Shown: positions 26,891-38,517, counted from the stretch's first letter. The stretch is DNA of 64,000 nt from Burkholderia sp. Bp8992 (GCF_003853705.1 NZ_QTQI01000028.1:1-64000), one strand, 5' to 3'. Program-made: numbers and translations. The notes: generated by a model not told the origin, from the letters alone.

Positions 26891-28276
26891 ATGCCACACG
26901 CCCTGATTGTCGAAGACGATCCCAACAGTCTCTCCGGCCTCACCGCGCTGCTTGCCGCAGACGGCTTCTCGGTCGACACGGCCACGTCGCTCGCCGAAGC
27001 GCGCACGGCGCTTGGCCGCTCGATTCCCGATGTCGTCCTCGTCGACCTGAACCTGCCGGACGGCAGCGGCTTCGACCTGCTCCAGCACCTGCCGCAGCAA
27101 CAGCCGAACGGCTCGTTGCCCGTCATCGTGCTGACGGGCAACGCAACGGTCGAGAGCGCCATCGAGGGCCTGCGTCACGGCATCTGGGACTACCTGCTGA
27201 AGCCGATCAACATCCCGCGCCTGCGCAGCCTGCTCGCGCGGATCCCGCGCCCGTACGAACTGATCGACGAAGTGCAGTCGCTGCGCGCGTCGCTGCGCCA
27301 TCTCGGCCGCTTCGGCGCACTGGTCGGCCGCAGCGACGCGATGCAGCACGTGTACGACATGATCGAGCACAACGCGCGCACCGAAACCGCCGTGCTGTTC
27401 TCCGGCGAAGCCGGGACCGGCAAGAAGCTGGCTGCGCGCACGCTGCACGACCTGAGCCGGCGCCGCAAGGGGCCGTTCGTGTCGTTCGACTGCCGGACAA
27501 TCGCGCAGGCCGGCCGGCACGGCGCGTCGCTCGACAGCGTGCTGTTCGGCCACGAGCGCGGCGCATTCGACGGCGCCGAGCGCCGCGAATCGGGCCTGTT
27601 CGAACAGGCCGGCGGCGGCACGCTGTTCCTCGACGAGATCACCGCGCTGCCGCTCGTGCTGCAGGAAGCACTGCTGCACGCGCTCGATTCACAGAACTTC
27701 ATGCGGATCGGCGGCACGAGCTCGATCACGAGCGATTTCCGGCTGATCGCAACGACGCGCCGCCCGGCGCGCGAAGCGGTCGCGAACGGCACGCTGCGCG
27801 AGGATCTGTGGTTGCGCCTCGATGCGGCGTCTATCACGATGCCGCCGCTGCGCGAGCGCGACGGCGACGCGCTCGCGATCGCGGACGCGCAGATCGACGA
27901 ACTGAACCGCGAAGCGCGCGCCACCGGCCGCAGCACGACCGACAAGCGCGCGGCGCCGGGCTTCGTGCGCGAATGCCTGTCCTACGAATGGCCCGGCAAC
28001 GTGCGCGAACTGCAGGAGCGCGTGCGCTTCGCGTACGACGCGTCCGGCGATTTCATCGAGACGCTGCGCGCAGGCGAGCCGAGCTTCTCCGCCGGCGCTG
28101 CGCTGAACGGCAGCAGCGTGCAGATCAAGGTCGGCACGCCGCTGTCCGACGTCGAGGACCTGCTGATCCGTGCAACGCTCGACGCGGTCGGCGGCACGCG
28201 TCACCGTGCGGCCACGCTGCTCGGCATCAGCCCGAAGACGCTGTACAACAAGCTGCAGCGGATGAAGGTGAACTGA
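26891..28276 (+). CDS. NtrC-like response regulator with altered GAFTGA motif
   Basis: A 461-residue protein: receiver domain (1-120; acidic pocket D9 D10, phospho-acceptor D52 in VLVDLNLPD), AAA+ domain (about 150-375) and a Fis-type HTH (RHRAATLLGISPKTLYNKL, about 437-455). Walker A is GEAGTGKK (from G172, K in place of the common E after GK), Walker B GGGTLFLDE is intact. The sigma-54-contacting loop reads GAFDGA (224-229) instead of GAFTGA, and REDLWLRLD replaces REDLYYRLN. So it looks like an NtrC relative that may not activate sigma-54. No sensor kinase is adjacent. Start 26891 aligns with MPHALIVEDD. The 220-bp leader is AT-rich. Confidence 0.9.
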   Translation: MPHALIVEDDPNSLSGLTALLAADGFSVDTATSLAEARTALGRSIPDVVLVDLNLPDGSGFDLLQHLPQQQPNGSLPVIVLTGNATVESAIEGLRHGIWDYLLKPINIPRLRSLLARIPRPYELIDEVQSLRASLRHLGRFGALVGRSDAMQHVYDMIEHNARTETAVLFSGEAGTGKKLAARTLHDLSRRRKGPFVSFDCRTIAQAGRHGASLDSVLFGHERGAFDGAERRESGLFEQAGGGTLFLDEITALPLVLQEALLHALDSQNFMRIGGTSSITSDFRLIATTRRPAREAVANGTLREDLWLRLDAASITMPPLRERDGDALAIADAQIDELNREARATGRSTTDKRAAPGFVRECLSYEWPGNVRELQERVRFAYDASGDFIETLRAGEPSFSAGAALNGSSVQIKVGTPLSDVEDLLIRATLDAVGGTRHRAATLLGISPKTLYNKLQRMKVN

Positions 28277-28374
28277 GCGGGCGCCCGTGAATGCGGGCGT
28301 TGGCCGGCTTTGACCGTTAGTTGCGCAATGACCCACCGCGCCGACTGCCCGCTTCGCCCTTGTCGCAACCCATG

Positions 28375-28405
28375 AAAAAGCCGCGCGATTGCGCGGCTTC
28401 TTGTT
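28375..28405. terminator. bidirectional terminator between the regulator and nagZ
   Basis: Stem AAGCCGCGC/GCGCGGCTT, loop GATT, flanked by A5 on the left and TCTTGTTTT on the right; it separates two convergent genes. Confidence 0.92.
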
Positions 28406-28447
28406 TTGGTGCGCGGTACGACGCGCACCGCGCCATGCCCTTCCCGC

Positions 28448-29476
28448 TTATGCCAGTGCGCTTTTCAGCAGCGCCTGCGCCTGCAGATACTCGGGCTGCG
28501 CGATCAGCTTGTCCCACTTGAGCGCCTTGCCGCGTGCACGCATCCGCTTGATGCGCCGCGCCGACTCGGCCGACGGCTGCGCCTTCAGCCCGTTCAGCAC
28601 GACCTCGGCCGCCTCCGGCTGGTTGCAGACGAGCACCATGTCGCAACCGGCGGCGAGTGCCGCATCGGCTGCCTGCGTGAGCGTGCCGCCTTCGCGGGCG
28701 GCCTCCATCGACAGGTCATCGCTGAAGATCGCGCCCGCGAAGCCGAGCTTGCCGCGCAGGATGTCCTGCAGCCACACGCGCGAGAATCCGGCCGGCCGCT
28801 TGTCGACCTGCGTATAGATCACGTGCGCGGGAATCACCGCGGACAGCGACAGGCCGAGCCAGTCGTACGGCGCGACGTCCTGCTTGAGGATCGCGTCGAG
28901 CGTGCGGTCGTCGGTCGGCAGCGCGACGTGCGAATCGGCTTCCGCGAAACCATGCCCCGGGAAATGCTTGCCGCAGTTCGCCATGCCGGCGAGCGACAGC
29001 CCGTGGTTCAGGCTCTTCGCGAGCAGCGTGACGACGCGCGCATCGCGATGGAACGCGCGATCGCCGATCACCTTCGAGTGCCCGTAGTCGAGGTCGAGCA
29101 CGGGCGTGAAGCTCATGTCGATCCCGCAGGCGCGCAATTCGGCCGCCAGGATATAGCCGACGGCGGTCGCGACTTTCGTCGCGAGCAGCACGTCGCGATC
29201 CCACAGCTCGCCGAGGCGGCGCATCGCGGGCAGCACCGTGAAGCCGTCCGTGCGGAACCGCTGCACGCGCCCGCCTTCATGATCGACGGCGATCAGGATG
29301 TCTTCGCGCACCGCGCGGATCGAGTCGGTCAGCGCGGTCAGCTGCGCGCGATTCTGGAAGTGCCGCGCGAACAGGATCACGCCGCCGGTATTCGGATGCG
29401 CAAGGCGCCGCGCATCGTCGCGCGACAGGGCCGTGCCGACGACGTCGAGCATGACCGGGCCGGGGGTCGTTTTCAT
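28448..29476 (-). CDS. nagZ: beta-N-acetylhexosaminidase (peptidoglycan recycling)
   Basis: A 342-residue GH3 enzyme removing N-acetylglucosamine from anhydro-muropeptides in the cytosol, a step that makes the AmpR ligand for beta-lactamase induction. Motifs include ILIAVDHEGGRVQRF, the signature KHFPGHG (catalytic His loop, about 174-180) and the nucleophile Asp in FSDDLSMEAA. Length equals E. coli NagZ (341). Last gene of the lepB-rnc-era-recO-pdxJ-acpS-nagZ run, 16 bp after acpS. Confidence 0.97.
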   Translation of the reverse strand: MKTTPGPVMLDVVGTALSRDDARRLAHPNTGGVILFARHFQNRAQLTALTDSIRAVREDILIAVDHEGGRVQRFRTDGFTVLPAMRRLGELWDRDVLLATKVATAVGYILAAELRACGIDMSFTPVLDLDYGHSKVIGDRAFHRDARVVTLLAKSLNHGLSLAGMANCGKHFPGHGFAEADSHVALPTDDRTLDAILKQDVAPYDWLGLSLSAVIPAHVIYTQVDKRPAGFSRVWLQDILRGKLGFAGAIFSDDLSMEAAREGGTLTQAADAALAAGCDMVLVCNQPEAAEVVLNGLKAQPSAESARRIKRMRARGKALKWDKLIAQPEYLQAQALLKSALA

Positions 29477-29492
29477 CGAATCGGAAAATCCG

Positions 29493-29921
29493 TCAGGAGG
29501 AGGTTCGGGAAACAGGTGCAGGTGCGGCGTCCGTCTCGGCGATCACGAACGACACCGCGTAGTCGCGTTCGTCGCTGACCGTCACGCGCGCCGTGATGCC
29601 GCGCGCGGCCAGCCAGTCGGCCAGCTCGCCCGACGCGACCACATACGGCTCGCCGCTCGGGTGGTTGAGCGTCTGCAGTGCGCGCCACGTCATCGGCCAG
29701 TGCATGCCGAGCCCGATCGCCTTCGAGAACGCTTCCTTCGCGGAAAAGCGCGTCGCGAGAAACGCGATGCCGCGCGCCTCGGAGCGGGCGCGGCGCGCAT
29801 GGAACACGCGCAGTTCGTCGGGGCCCAGCACTTTCTCGGCAAACCGGCCGCCCGTGCGTTCGAGCACGGCCGCGACGCGGCTCACCTGGGCGATGTCGGT
29901 GCCGATGCCGTAGATCGCCAT
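29493..29921 (-). CDS. acpS: holo-[acyl-carrier-protein] synthase
   Basis: A 142-residue trimeric phosphopantetheinyl transferase that activates AcpP (encoded in this window) with the 4'-phosphopantetheine of CoA. Mg-binding D9 in IYGIGTDI and E in [13 protein letters not shown] are present. It lies 10 bp after pdxJ on the same strand, an order shared with E. coli. Confidence 0.96.
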   Translation of the reverse strand: MAIYGIGTDIAQVSRVAAVLERTGGRFAEKVLGPDELRVFHARRARSEARGIAFLATRFSAKEAFSKAIGLGMHWPMTWRALQTLNHPSGEPYVVASGELADWLAARGITARVTVSDERDYAVSFVIAETDAAPAPVSRTSS

Positions 29922-29931
29922 GCCGGTACCT

Positions 29932-30708
29932 TCAGCGCGCGGCGCCGTGCAGCGCGGCGACGCGGGCGGCGACCATGATCGCCTTCATCTCGCGCACCGC
30001 GTTGTCCCAGCCCGCGAAGATCGCGTGCGCGACGATCGCGTGGCCGATGTTCAGCTCGACGATGCCGTCGATCGCGGCGATCTGCTGCACGTTCGTGTAA
30101 TGCAGCCCGTGCCCCGCATTGACCTTCAGGCCAAGCTGCGCACCGGCCTGCACGCCCGCGACGATGCGCTCGTACTCGCGCTGCTGTTCGGCTTCGTCGT
30201 GCGCTTCGGCGTAGCGGCCCGTGTGCAGCTCGATCACCGGCGCGCCTGCTTCGTGCGCGGCGCGGATCTGCGTCTCGTCCGGATCGATGAACAGCGACAC
30301 GCGCACGCCGACGTCGGCCAGCTGCTTGCACGCCGCACGCACGGACTCGAAGTGGCCGGCGACGTCGAGACCGCCTTCGGTCGTCAGTTCCTCGCGCTTC
30401 TCCGGCACGAGGCACGCGTCGTGCGGACGCACCTCGCATGCGATGTCGAGCATCTCGGCCGTCACCGCGCATTCGAGGTTCATGCGCGTCTTCAGCAGCG
30501 GGCGCAGCTTGCGCACGTCCGCGTCGACGATGTGGCGACGATCCTCGCGCAGGTGCAGCGTGATCGCATCCGCGCCGGCCTCTTCGGCGGCGAGCGCCGC
30601 ACGGATCGGATCGGGATAGGTCGTGCCGCGCACATTGCGCAGCGTCGCGACGTGGTCGATGTTCACGCCGAGGTCGATGGCGGTGGGCGTTGTCAGGAAG
30701 AAGCTCAT
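29932..30708 (-). CDS. pdxJ: pyridoxine 5'-phosphate synthase
   Basis: A 258-residue TIM-barrel enzyme condensing 1-deoxyxylulose-5-phosphate with 3-amino-1-hydroxyacetone phosphate to PNP. Signatures: [16 protein letters not shown] at the N-terminus, [12 protein letters not shown], and [12 protein letters not shown] near residue 205. The ATG overlaps the recO stop (ATGA), so translation is coupled; the frame remains open upstream inside recO and does not indicate a longer protein. Confidence 0.97.
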   Translation of the reverse strand: MSFFLTTPTAIDLGVNIDHVATLRNVRGTTYPDPIRAALAAEEAGADAITLHLREDRRHIVDADVRKLRPLLKTRMNLECAVTAEMLDIACEVRPHDACLVPEKREELTTEGGLDVAGHFESVRAACKQLADVGVRVSLFIDPDETQIRAAHEAGAPVIELHTGRYAEAHDEAEQQREYERIVAGVQAGAQLGLKVNAGHGLHYTNVQQIAAIDGIVELNIGHAIVAHAIFAGWDNAVREMKAIMVAARVAALHGAAR

Positions 30709-31541
30709 AGGTTTTGCAGGTCGATCAGGATCTGACGCGTGGCAAGCGGCGTACCGCCGAGATAGGTGTTCAGCAGGAAGCGCATCAGCGTCTTGCTTTG
30801 CGCGACCGTCTGGGCTCGATGGTAATCGTCCTGCTCCATGTCGAGCAACGTCTGTCCGGCGATCACCGGCCAGTGCGACGGCACGTCGTCGTCCGCATTG
30901 CGCACGCCGCGCTCGGGATCGAACACGTAGCGGCGGTCGGGCTCGACCGCGCGGCGCGCGACCGTGCGGTTCAGCGCCATCGCATAGCCGGTCTCGCGCA
31001 ACAGCACGCGCTCGAACGAGCGCAGCACCTGCACCGCCGGTTCGCCGTGCGCGAGGCGCGTGAGCGTCAGCACATAGTGATTGAACAGCGGTGGCTGGGG
31101 ATCCTCGCGCGCGCAGAATTTCACGAGCAGCTCGTTCGCGTAGAAACCGCACAGCAACCCGTCGCCGCCGAGCGGCAGCATGCCGCCGACCCACTCGGCG
31201 CCCGTGAGCGTGCGCACTTCGGATTTGCCGGACCACGACAGCAGCAACGGCTGGAACGTCTGCAGCACGCCGCGCAGCGCGGAGTGCGGGCGCTTCGCAC
31301 CCTTCGCGACGAGCGCGAGCCGGCCGTGATCGCGCGTCAGCACGTCGACGATCAGGCTCGTTTCGCGATACGGATAGCTGTGCAGCACGAACGCCGGCTG
31401 CTCGGCGACGCGGAAATCGGACGTGCGAGACGTCGCGCGCCGCGCCTTGCGCGGCGGTTCGGGCGGCGCCGGCAGCGGCGCGTCGTTCGCGCCGGCCGTC
31501 ACCGCGTCTTCAGTCGACGTCAGCGCGTCATTCGTACCCAT
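30705..31541 (-). CDS. recO: DNA repair protein RecO
   Basis: A 278-residue mediator of RecF-pathway recombination that loads RecA onto SSB-coated DNA. N-terminal OB fold ([20 protein letters not shown], about 51-70) and helical C-terminal domain are present. It carries an N-terminal extension of about 45 residues, rich in Ala, Pro and Arg, compared with E. coli RecO (242). It overlaps era by 14 bases at its 5' end and pdxJ by 4 at its 3' end. Confidence 0.95.
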   Translation of the reverse strand: MGTNDALTSTEDAVTAGANDAPLPAPPEPPRKARRATSRTSDFRVAEQPAFVLHSYPYRETSLIVDVLTRDHGRLALVAKGAKRPHSALRGVLQTFQPLLLSWSGKSEVRTLTGAEWVGGMLPLGGDGLLCGFYANELLVKFCAREDPQPPLFNHYVLTLTRLAHGEPAVQVLRSFERVLLRETGYAMALNRTVARRAVEPDRRYVFDPERGVRNADDDVPSHWPVIAGQTLLDMEQDDYHRAQTVAQSKTLMRFLLNTYLGGTPLATRQILIDLQNL

Positions 31542-32427
31542 AGGCGCGCAGTCCGGCCTCGTTGTCGGCCCAGCCGCTCCTCACCTTCACGAAGGTCTCG
31601 AGGTACACGGGGCCGTCGAACAGCTTCTCCATGTCCATCCGCGCCTCGGTGCTGATCTGCTTGAGCTTCTCGCCCTTCTTGCCGATCACCATCGCCTTGT
31701 GCGAATCGCGTTCGACGAGGATCGTCGCGAAGATGCGCTTCAGCCGCCCTTCCTCCTCGAACTTGTCGATCACGACGGTGCTCGTGTACGGCAGCTCGTC
31801 GCCGGTCCAGCGGAACACTTTCTCGCGCAGGATTTCAGCCGCGAGGAAGCGCGAGCTGCGGTCGGTCAGCTCGTCCTCGCCGTAGATCGGCGCGCCTTCC
31901 GGCAGGTACGGCTTGATCGTCTCGAGCAGGCGCTTGATGTCGTCCGGCTGCTGCGCCGACAGCGGCACGAGCTCGGCGAATTCGCGCAGCGCGTTCATTT
32001 TCTGCATGAACGGATACAGCGTGGCCTTGTCGGCCACACGGTCGATCTTGTTCGTGATCAGCAGCGTCGGCATGCCGGGCGGGATCAGGTCGAGCACCTT
32101 CTGGTCGTCGGGCCCGAAGCGGCCGGCCTCGATCACGAACAGGATCACGTCGACCGACGTCAGCGTCGACGTGACCGCGCGGTTCAGCGAACGGTTCAGC
32201 GCGGTGCTGTGACGGGTCTGGAAGCCCGGCGTGTCGACGAACACGAATTGCGCGTCGTCGAACGTGTTGATGCCAGTGATGCGGTGGCGCGTCGTCTGCG
32301 CCTTGCGCGACGTGATGCTGATCTTCTGGCCGACGAGTGCGTTCATCAACGTCGACTTGCCGACGTTCGGGCGGCCCACGATCGCGATCATGCCGCAACG
32401 GAAACCGGTAGGAGCGGGAGTGTTCAT
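31528..32427 (-). CDS. era: GTPase Era
   Basis: A 299-residue GTPase that binds 16S rRNA near its 3' end and assists 30S assembly. G1 GRPNVGKST (about 17-25), the switch II DTPGF, G4 NKID and a C-terminal KH domain (about 215-290, [13 protein letters not shown]) are complete. It follows rnc by 60 bp, the universal rnc-era pairing that joins rRNA processing and assembly. Confidence 0.98.
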   Translation of the reverse strand: MNTPAPTGFRCGMIAIVGRPNVGKSTLMNALVGQKISITSRKAQTTRHRITGINTFDDAQFVFVDTPGFQTRHSTALNRSLNRAVTSTLTSVDVILFVIEAGRFGPDDQKVLDLIPPGMPTLLITNKIDRVADKATLYPFMQKMNALREFAELVPLSAQQPDDIKRLLETIKPYLPEGAPIYGEDELTDRSSRFLAAEILREKVFRWTGDELPYTSTVVIDKFEEEGRLKRIFATILVERDSHKAMVIGKKGEKLKQISTEARMDMEKLFDGPVYLETFVKVRSGWADNEAGLRAYGYE

Positions 32428-32487
32428 ATCGTTTGGGAGACAGGTTCGGAAACGGCCGCGCGGCGCGCGGCACGATCGCTGGGCAAT

Positions 32488-33711
32488 TCAGTGGTCGGCA
32501 TCGGCCACGCGCGCCTGCGCGGCAGCGAGGCTCGCGCCGCCCGGCGGCGTCTCGGCGTCCGGTGCCGCGGCGTCGCGCGCCCGCGCGGTCGGGCGCGCAG
32601 CGGGGTCGGATCCGGCGGAAGACTTGTCGGCGGACGAGGATGCCGGATCGGCGGCCTGGCCGGCCGGCTTGTCGGTTACACGCGGCGTGGCCTCGACGGG
32701 CTTTTCCGCGGCCTTGTCGGACCGCTCGGCCGGCTTGTCAGCCGCCTTGTCGGTCGCCGGCTTCGCCGCCCGTTCGCCCTTGTCGGCAGCCGTCTCGACA
32801 TGCGCCGCGCGAATCGCGGCCATCGGCGCGACGGCCGGCTCGGCGCCGGTCGCAGCGGTTGCCGCGGGCGCCGCACCGGCGGCCGCCCTGGCCTCGCGTG
32901 CAGCCGCGCGTTCCTTCCGCTCGGGCGAGCGCAGATCGAGCGCTTCCTGCACGCCCTTCACGCCCGGCACGATTTCAGGTTCGACATGCTTCGACCCGCG
33001 CGCGTTTTTCGATCGTTTCGGCTTCGCGGCCAGCATCGGCGCGGCGGCCATCACCTCGTCGAGCGCCTTCTTCGCGGCGGCCTGCTCGGCCGCGCGCCGG
33101 CTCGCGCCGGAACCCGAGACCTTCACGTCCAGCTTCGGCACCGTGCATTCGACCTCGAACTGCTGATTGTGCGCTGCACCATGCGTCGCGACGACCGTGT
33201 AGGTCGGCAGGGCGATCTTGTGCCCCTGCAGGTACTCCTGCAGCAGCGTCTTCGCATCCTTGCCGAGCGTGCGCGGATCGATGTGGTCGAGAATCGGGAT
33301 ATAGAGGCGCTTGATGACCCCTTGGGCGGCTTCGAAGCCGCCATCGAGGAACACGGCCCCGATGATGGCTTCGAACGCGTCCGCGAGGATCGACGGGCGA
33401 CGGAACCCACCGCTACGCAACTCGCCCTCGCCCAGCCGCAGGCCGTCCGAGATATTCAGGGCCTGAGCAATTTCGTACAGCGACTGCTGTTTGACGAGGT
33501 TGGCGCGTACACGCGACAGGTCACCTTCGTCCAGCTTGCCGAAACGCTGGAACAAAAGGGCGGCCACCGCGCAATTCAGAACGGAATCGCCGAGAAACTC
33601 GAGCCGTTCGTTGTGCGTGGCACTGTGACTGCGATGGGTCAAAGCCTGGCGCAACAATTCCGCATTGCGAAATTCGTAGCGCAGCCGGCTTTCCAACTGG
33701 GATGAGGGCAT
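32488..33711 (-). CDS. rnc: ribonuclease III with a long low-complexity tail
   Basis: A 407-residue RNase III, about 180 longer than E. coli (226). The endonuclease domain has the signature [12 protein letters not shown] (34-45), and the dsRNA-binding domain follows (about 155-225, [18 protein letters not shown]). From about residue 240 to the end lies a disordered Ala/Lys/Glu/Pro-rich tail with repeats like [18 protein letters not shown]. The start at 33711 fits the family; the frame extends to 33822 without support. RNase III processes rRNA precursors and may cut its own leader (two hairpins lie upstream). Confidence 0.95.
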   Translation of the reverse strand: MPSSQLESRLRYEFRNAELLRQALTHRSHSATHNERLEFLGDSVLNCAVAALLFQRFGKLDEGDLSRVRANLVKQQSLYEIAQALNISDGLRLGEGELRSGGFRRPSILADAFEAIIGAVFLDGGFEAAQGVIKRLYIPILDHIDPRTLGKDAKTLLQEYLQGHKIALPTYTVVATHGAAHNQQFEVECTVPKLDVKVSGSGASRRAAEQAAAKKALDEVMAAAPMLAAKPKRSKNARGSKHVEPEIVPGVKGVQEALDLRSPERKERAAAREARAAAGAAPAATAATGAEPAVAPMAAIRAAHVETAADKGERAAKPATDKAADKPAERSDKAAEKPVEATPRVTDKPAGQAADPASSSADKSSAGSDPAARPTARARDAAAPDAETPPGGASLAAAQARVADADH

Positions 33712-33780
33712 GTGCAGGAGTATAACGCGGGCGCCCGGTCGGGCCGAAACGGCACGGCCGGACACGAAAAGGCGTGACGA

Positions 33781-33795
33781 GGCGGTGTTACCGCC
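33781..33795 (-). promoter_or_regulatory. small stem-loop in the rnc leader
   Basis: GGCGGT-GTT-ACCGCC, a perfect 6-bp stem 70 bp upstream of the rnc ATG. With the larger hairpin at 33814-33848 it forms a two-stem leader. Confidence 0.55.
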
Positions 33796-33813
33796 GGTTC
33801 TTAAAGTAGTTCG

Positions 33814-33848
33814 GCAATACACGACGCGGCCCGTGCGTCGCGTATTGC
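33814..33848 (-). promoter_or_regulatory. long stem-loop between lepB and rnc
   Basis: A 14-bp stem with one mismatch (arms 33814-33827 and 33835-33848, 7-nt loop) starts 18 bp after the lepB stop and about 100 bp before the rnc ATG. No T-run follows on the minus strand, so it is not an obvious terminator. It could be a 3' stabiliser for lepB or a processing site by which RNase III regulates its own mRNA, as known for E. coli rnc. Confidence 0.6.
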
Positions 33849-33865
33849 GTGCGAATCGACTGCGA

Positions 33866-34759
33866 TCAGTTGAAGGAACCGATGCGCTTCAGGTCGCCGA
33901 AGTTCATCCAGATGAAGAACGCGCGGCCGACGATGTTCTGGTCCGGCACGAAGCCCCAGTAGCGGCTGTCCGCACTGTTGTCGCGGTTGTCGCCCATCAT
34001 GAAGTAGTGACCGGGCGGCACCTTGCAGATCACGCCGCGGCTGTTGTACGTGCAATTGTCGCGATACGGATAGTCGTAGGCACCCATCACGAACGGCGGC
34101 ACGGCCGGGTTGTTGAGGATCGCGTTCTTCTTGTTGCCGATCGTTTCTTCGAACTGCTTCGCGTAATTCTGGCGCTCGTCGTCGAAGAAATCCGGCAGCG
34201 GCGTTTCGGGTACCGGCTGGCCGTTGATCGTGAGCTGCTTGTCCTGGTATGCAACCGTGTCGCCCGGCAGGCCGATCACGCGCTTGATGTAGTCGACCGA
34301 CTCGTCCTTCGGATAACGGAACACGACGACGTCGCCGCGCGACAGCGGGCTGCCCTGCGTGATCTTCGTGTTCGTGACCGGCAGGCGCAGCCCGTATTCG
34401 AACTTGTTGACGAGGATGAAGTCGCCGACGAGCAGCGTCGGCACCATCGAGCCCGACGGAATCTTGAACGGCTCGACGACGAACGAGCGCACGACGAACA
34501 CCGCGAGAATCACCGGGAAGAAGCTCGCGGTGTACTCGAGCCACCACGGCTGGCGCAGCTTTTCGTCACGCAGCTTCGAGCGCGTCTGCACCGCGTTTTC
34601 ATCCGCGAAACGCTTGTCGATGCGCGACTGCTGGCGATCGAACTCCTCGATCGCCGAGTCGGCCGCCTTGCGTCGCCGCGGCAGGAACACCAGTTTGTCC
34701 AGCACCCACGCTACGCCCGTCACGATGACGAGCACAAAAAGAATCAGCGCAAAATTCAT
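33866..34759 (-). CDS. lepB: signal peptidase I
   Basis: A 297-residue inner-membrane serine protease that removes Sec and TAT signal peptides. Two N-terminal helices (3-21 and about 77-93) bracket a basic loop; the catalytic Ser is S104 in PSGSMVPTL, and the general-base Lys is in [27 protein letters not shown] is box E. Start 34759 opens the first helix; the frame runs on to 34804. It follows lepA by 16 bp. Confidence 0.97.
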   Translation of the reverse strand: MNFALILFVLVIVTGVAWVLDKLVFLPRRRKAADSAIEEFDRQQSRIDKRFADENAVQTRSKLRDEKLRQPWWLEYTASFFPVILAVFVVRSFVVEPFKIPSGSMVPTLLVGDFILVNKFEYGLRLPVTNTKITQGSPLSRGDVVVFRYPKDESVDYIKRVIGLPGDTVAYQDKQLTINGQPVPETPLPDFFDDERQNYAKQFEETIGNKKNAILNNPAVPPFVMGAYDYPYRDNCTYNSRGVICKVPPGHYFMMGDNRDNSADSRYWGFVPDQNIVGRAFFIWMNFGDLKRIGSFN

Positions 34760-34775
34760 GAAAGGAACAGTCCTG

Positions 34776-36569
<1,794 letters not shown>

Positions 36570-36634
36570 TCAGTGCCGATCAAGCGAAAAAGGCGCGCTC
36601 GACGACTGCGGAGCACGCCTTGTGTAAGTCGGTG

Positions 36635-36660
36635 AAAAAACGGCTTATTTTAGCCGAAAA
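36635..36660 (-). terminator. terminator of the sigma-E operon, before lepA
   Basis: On the minus strand CGGCT-AAAATA-AGCCG is followed by T6. It lies 95 bp after the glutaredoxin-like stop and 66 bp before lepA. The AAAATA loop could double as a -10 element for lepA. Confidence 0.8.
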
Positions 36661-36754
36661 GGCTTACGACGGGCGGTATTTCGGACGCCGGGCCGCGCCA
36701 CGGCCCGCCGGGCCGGCCCCGCGCAAGGCGACGCCGGCCGGCAGCTGGCCGGGC

Positions 36755-36991
36755 TCAGCGCCGCGCCGCCAGCGCGTCGCGCACCCGCGCGTCGTCGAAC
36801 CGGTGGCGGCACACTTCCGCGCCGTCCAGCATCAGCACGGGCACGTCCTCGTCGTAACGGGCGACCAGCGCCGCATCGGTATCGATGTCGACGTAATCGA
36901 CCGCGACGCCGAATTCGGCCGCCACCGGCGCCAGTGCGTCGCGCATGTCGTCGCACAGGTGGCACCAGCCGCGGCCGTAGAGCGTGAACAT
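36755..36991 (-). CDS. glutaredoxin family protein
   Basis: A 78-residue thioredoxin-fold protein (DUF836 type) with the redox motif GWCHLC (residues 8-13) and a conserved VPVLMLDG cis-proline segment. It starts 7 bases after the mucD stop, thus last in the rpoE-rseA-rseB-mucD operon, and may link thiol redox state with envelope stress; the substrate is not known. Start 36991 (MFTLYGRGWC) is chosen over the longer frame because it gives the domain boundary. Confidence 0.88.
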   Translation of the reverse strand: MFTLYGRGWCHLCDDMRDALAPVAAEFGVAVDYVDIDTDAALVARYDEDVPVLMLDGAEVCRHRFDDARVRDALAARR

Positions 36992-36998
36992 CGGCGCG

Positions 36999-38501
36999 TT
37001 ACTTCTGCTGGCGCGGCCGCACGGGCACGAACTGCGTGTTGTCGCCACGCCGCACGAGCACCGCGACCGCCTTCTGCGGATCGAGCTGTGCCGTCACGTC
37101 GGCGAACTGCTTCGCGCTCGTGATGTCGGTGTCGCCGACGCGCAGCACGATGTCGCCGCGCTGCAGGCCCGCACGGGCGGCCGGACCGTCGACGCCGTCG
37201 ACCTGCACGCCGCCCTTCAGCTTCAGCGTCTTCAGCTGGTCGGCCGTCAGGTCGCTGACCGTCAGGCCGAGCGAATTGGTCTGGCGCGGCTTCTGCGGCG
37301 TGTTCTTGCGCTGCTCGGCCTTCACCGTCGATTCGGCCGGCGTTTCCGCGATCGTGATCGGCAGATCGCGTGCCTGACCCTTGCGCCACACGCTGACCGT
37401 CGCCTTCGTGCCGGGCTTCGTGTCGCCGACCATGCGCGGCAGGTCCGACGCCGCGTCGACCGAACGGCCGTTGAACTTCAGGATAATGTCGCCCGGCTGG
37501 ATGCCCGCCTTGTCGGCCGGCCCGCCCGGCTCGACACTGCTGACGAGCGCGCCTTCGGCCTTCGGCAGCCCGATCGAATCGGCCACGTCCTTCGTCACCT
37601 CGCCGATCGCGACCGCGATCCGGCCGCGCGTGACCTTGCCGGTCGCCTTCAGCTGGTCGGCCACGCGCATCGCCTCGTCGATCGGAATCGCGAACGAGAT
37701 GCCCATGAAGCCGCCGGTACGGCTGTAGATCTGCGAGTTGATGCCGATCACCTCGCCCTGCATGTTGATCAGCGGGCCGCCCGAGTTGCCGGGGTTCACG
37801 GCGACGTCGGTCTGGATGAACGGCAGGTAGTCGCCCGTGTTGCGGCTCTTCGAGCTGACGATGCCGGCCGTCACCGTGTTGTCGAGGCCGAACGGCGAAC
37901 CGATCGCGACGACCCACTCGCCGACGCGCACCTTGTTCGAATCGCCGACCGCGACGACCGGCAGGTTCGATGCCTGGATCTTGACGACCGCGACGTCCGT
38001 GCGATCGTCGACGCCGATCAGCTTCGCCTTGAATTCGCGCTTGTCGGTCAGCGTCACGTAGATGGTGTCCGCATCGTCGACGACGTGCGCATTGGTCATC
38101 ACGTAGCCGTCGGCCGACACGATGAAGCCCGAGCCCACGCCGCGGTTCTGCTCGGTGTCGGGCGGATTGTCCGGCGCCGGCGCGTTCTTCGGGTTGCTGC
38201 CGTTGCCGCCGCCGTTGCCGGGCGCCTGCGGCAGCGGAATGCCGAAGAAGCGCCGGAAGAATTCCGACATGTCGCCGTTGTCGAACCCGGGCGGAAGCAT
38301 GCCGCGCGGGCCGCTGCTCGTCGGCACGTTGGCGGTGGTCCGGATGTTCACGACGGCCGGTCCGACCTTTTCGACGAGGTCGGCGAAGTCGGGCAGGCTG
38401 GCGGCGGGAGCCGTCACTGCGAACGCGGTATGCGGCACGAGCGGCAGGCAGGCAGACAACGCCGCCGCCGCGAGCCATTTGCGCAGCGTGAGTTTCATCA
38501 T
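36999..38501 (-). CDS. mucD: periplasmic Do-family serine protease
   Basis: A 500-residue DegP/DegQ-type protease. Signal peptide 1-28 (ending TAFA), trypsin domain with H139 (NAHVV), D169 (DDRTDVAV) and S240 (PGNSGGPL), then two PDZ domains (about 285-375 and 405-490). A Gly/Asn/Pro-rich insert (about 90-118) precedes the core. It degrades misfolded envelope proteins and lies in the sigma-E operon 16 bp after rseB, as mucD in Pseudomonas. Confidence 0.97.
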   Translation of the reverse strand: MMKLTLRKWLAAAALSACLPLVPHTAFAVTAPAASLPDFADLVEKVGPAVVNIRTTANVPTSSGPRGMLPPGFDNGDMSEFFRRFFGIPLPQAPGNGGGNGSNPKNAPAPDNPPDTEQNRGVGSGFIVSADGYVMTNAHVVDDADTIYVTLTDKREFKAKLIGVDDRTDVAVVKIQASNLPVVAVGDSNKVRVGEWVVAIGSPFGLDNTVTAGIVSSKSRNTGDYLPFIQTDVAVNPGNSGGPLINMQGEVIGINSQIYSRTGGFMGISFAIPIDEAMRVADQLKATGKVTRGRIAVAIGEVTKDVADSIGLPKAEGALVSSVEPGGPADKAGIQPGDIILKFNGRSVDAASDLPRMVGDTKPGTKATVSVWRKGQARDLPITIAETPAESTVKAEQRKNTPQKPRQTNSLGLTVSDLTADQLKTLKLKGGVQVDGVDGPAARAGLQRGDIVLRVGDTDITSAKQFADVTAQLDPQKAVAVLVRRGDNTQFVPVRPRQQK

Positions 38502-38517
38502 GTCGGAAGCCGTAGCG

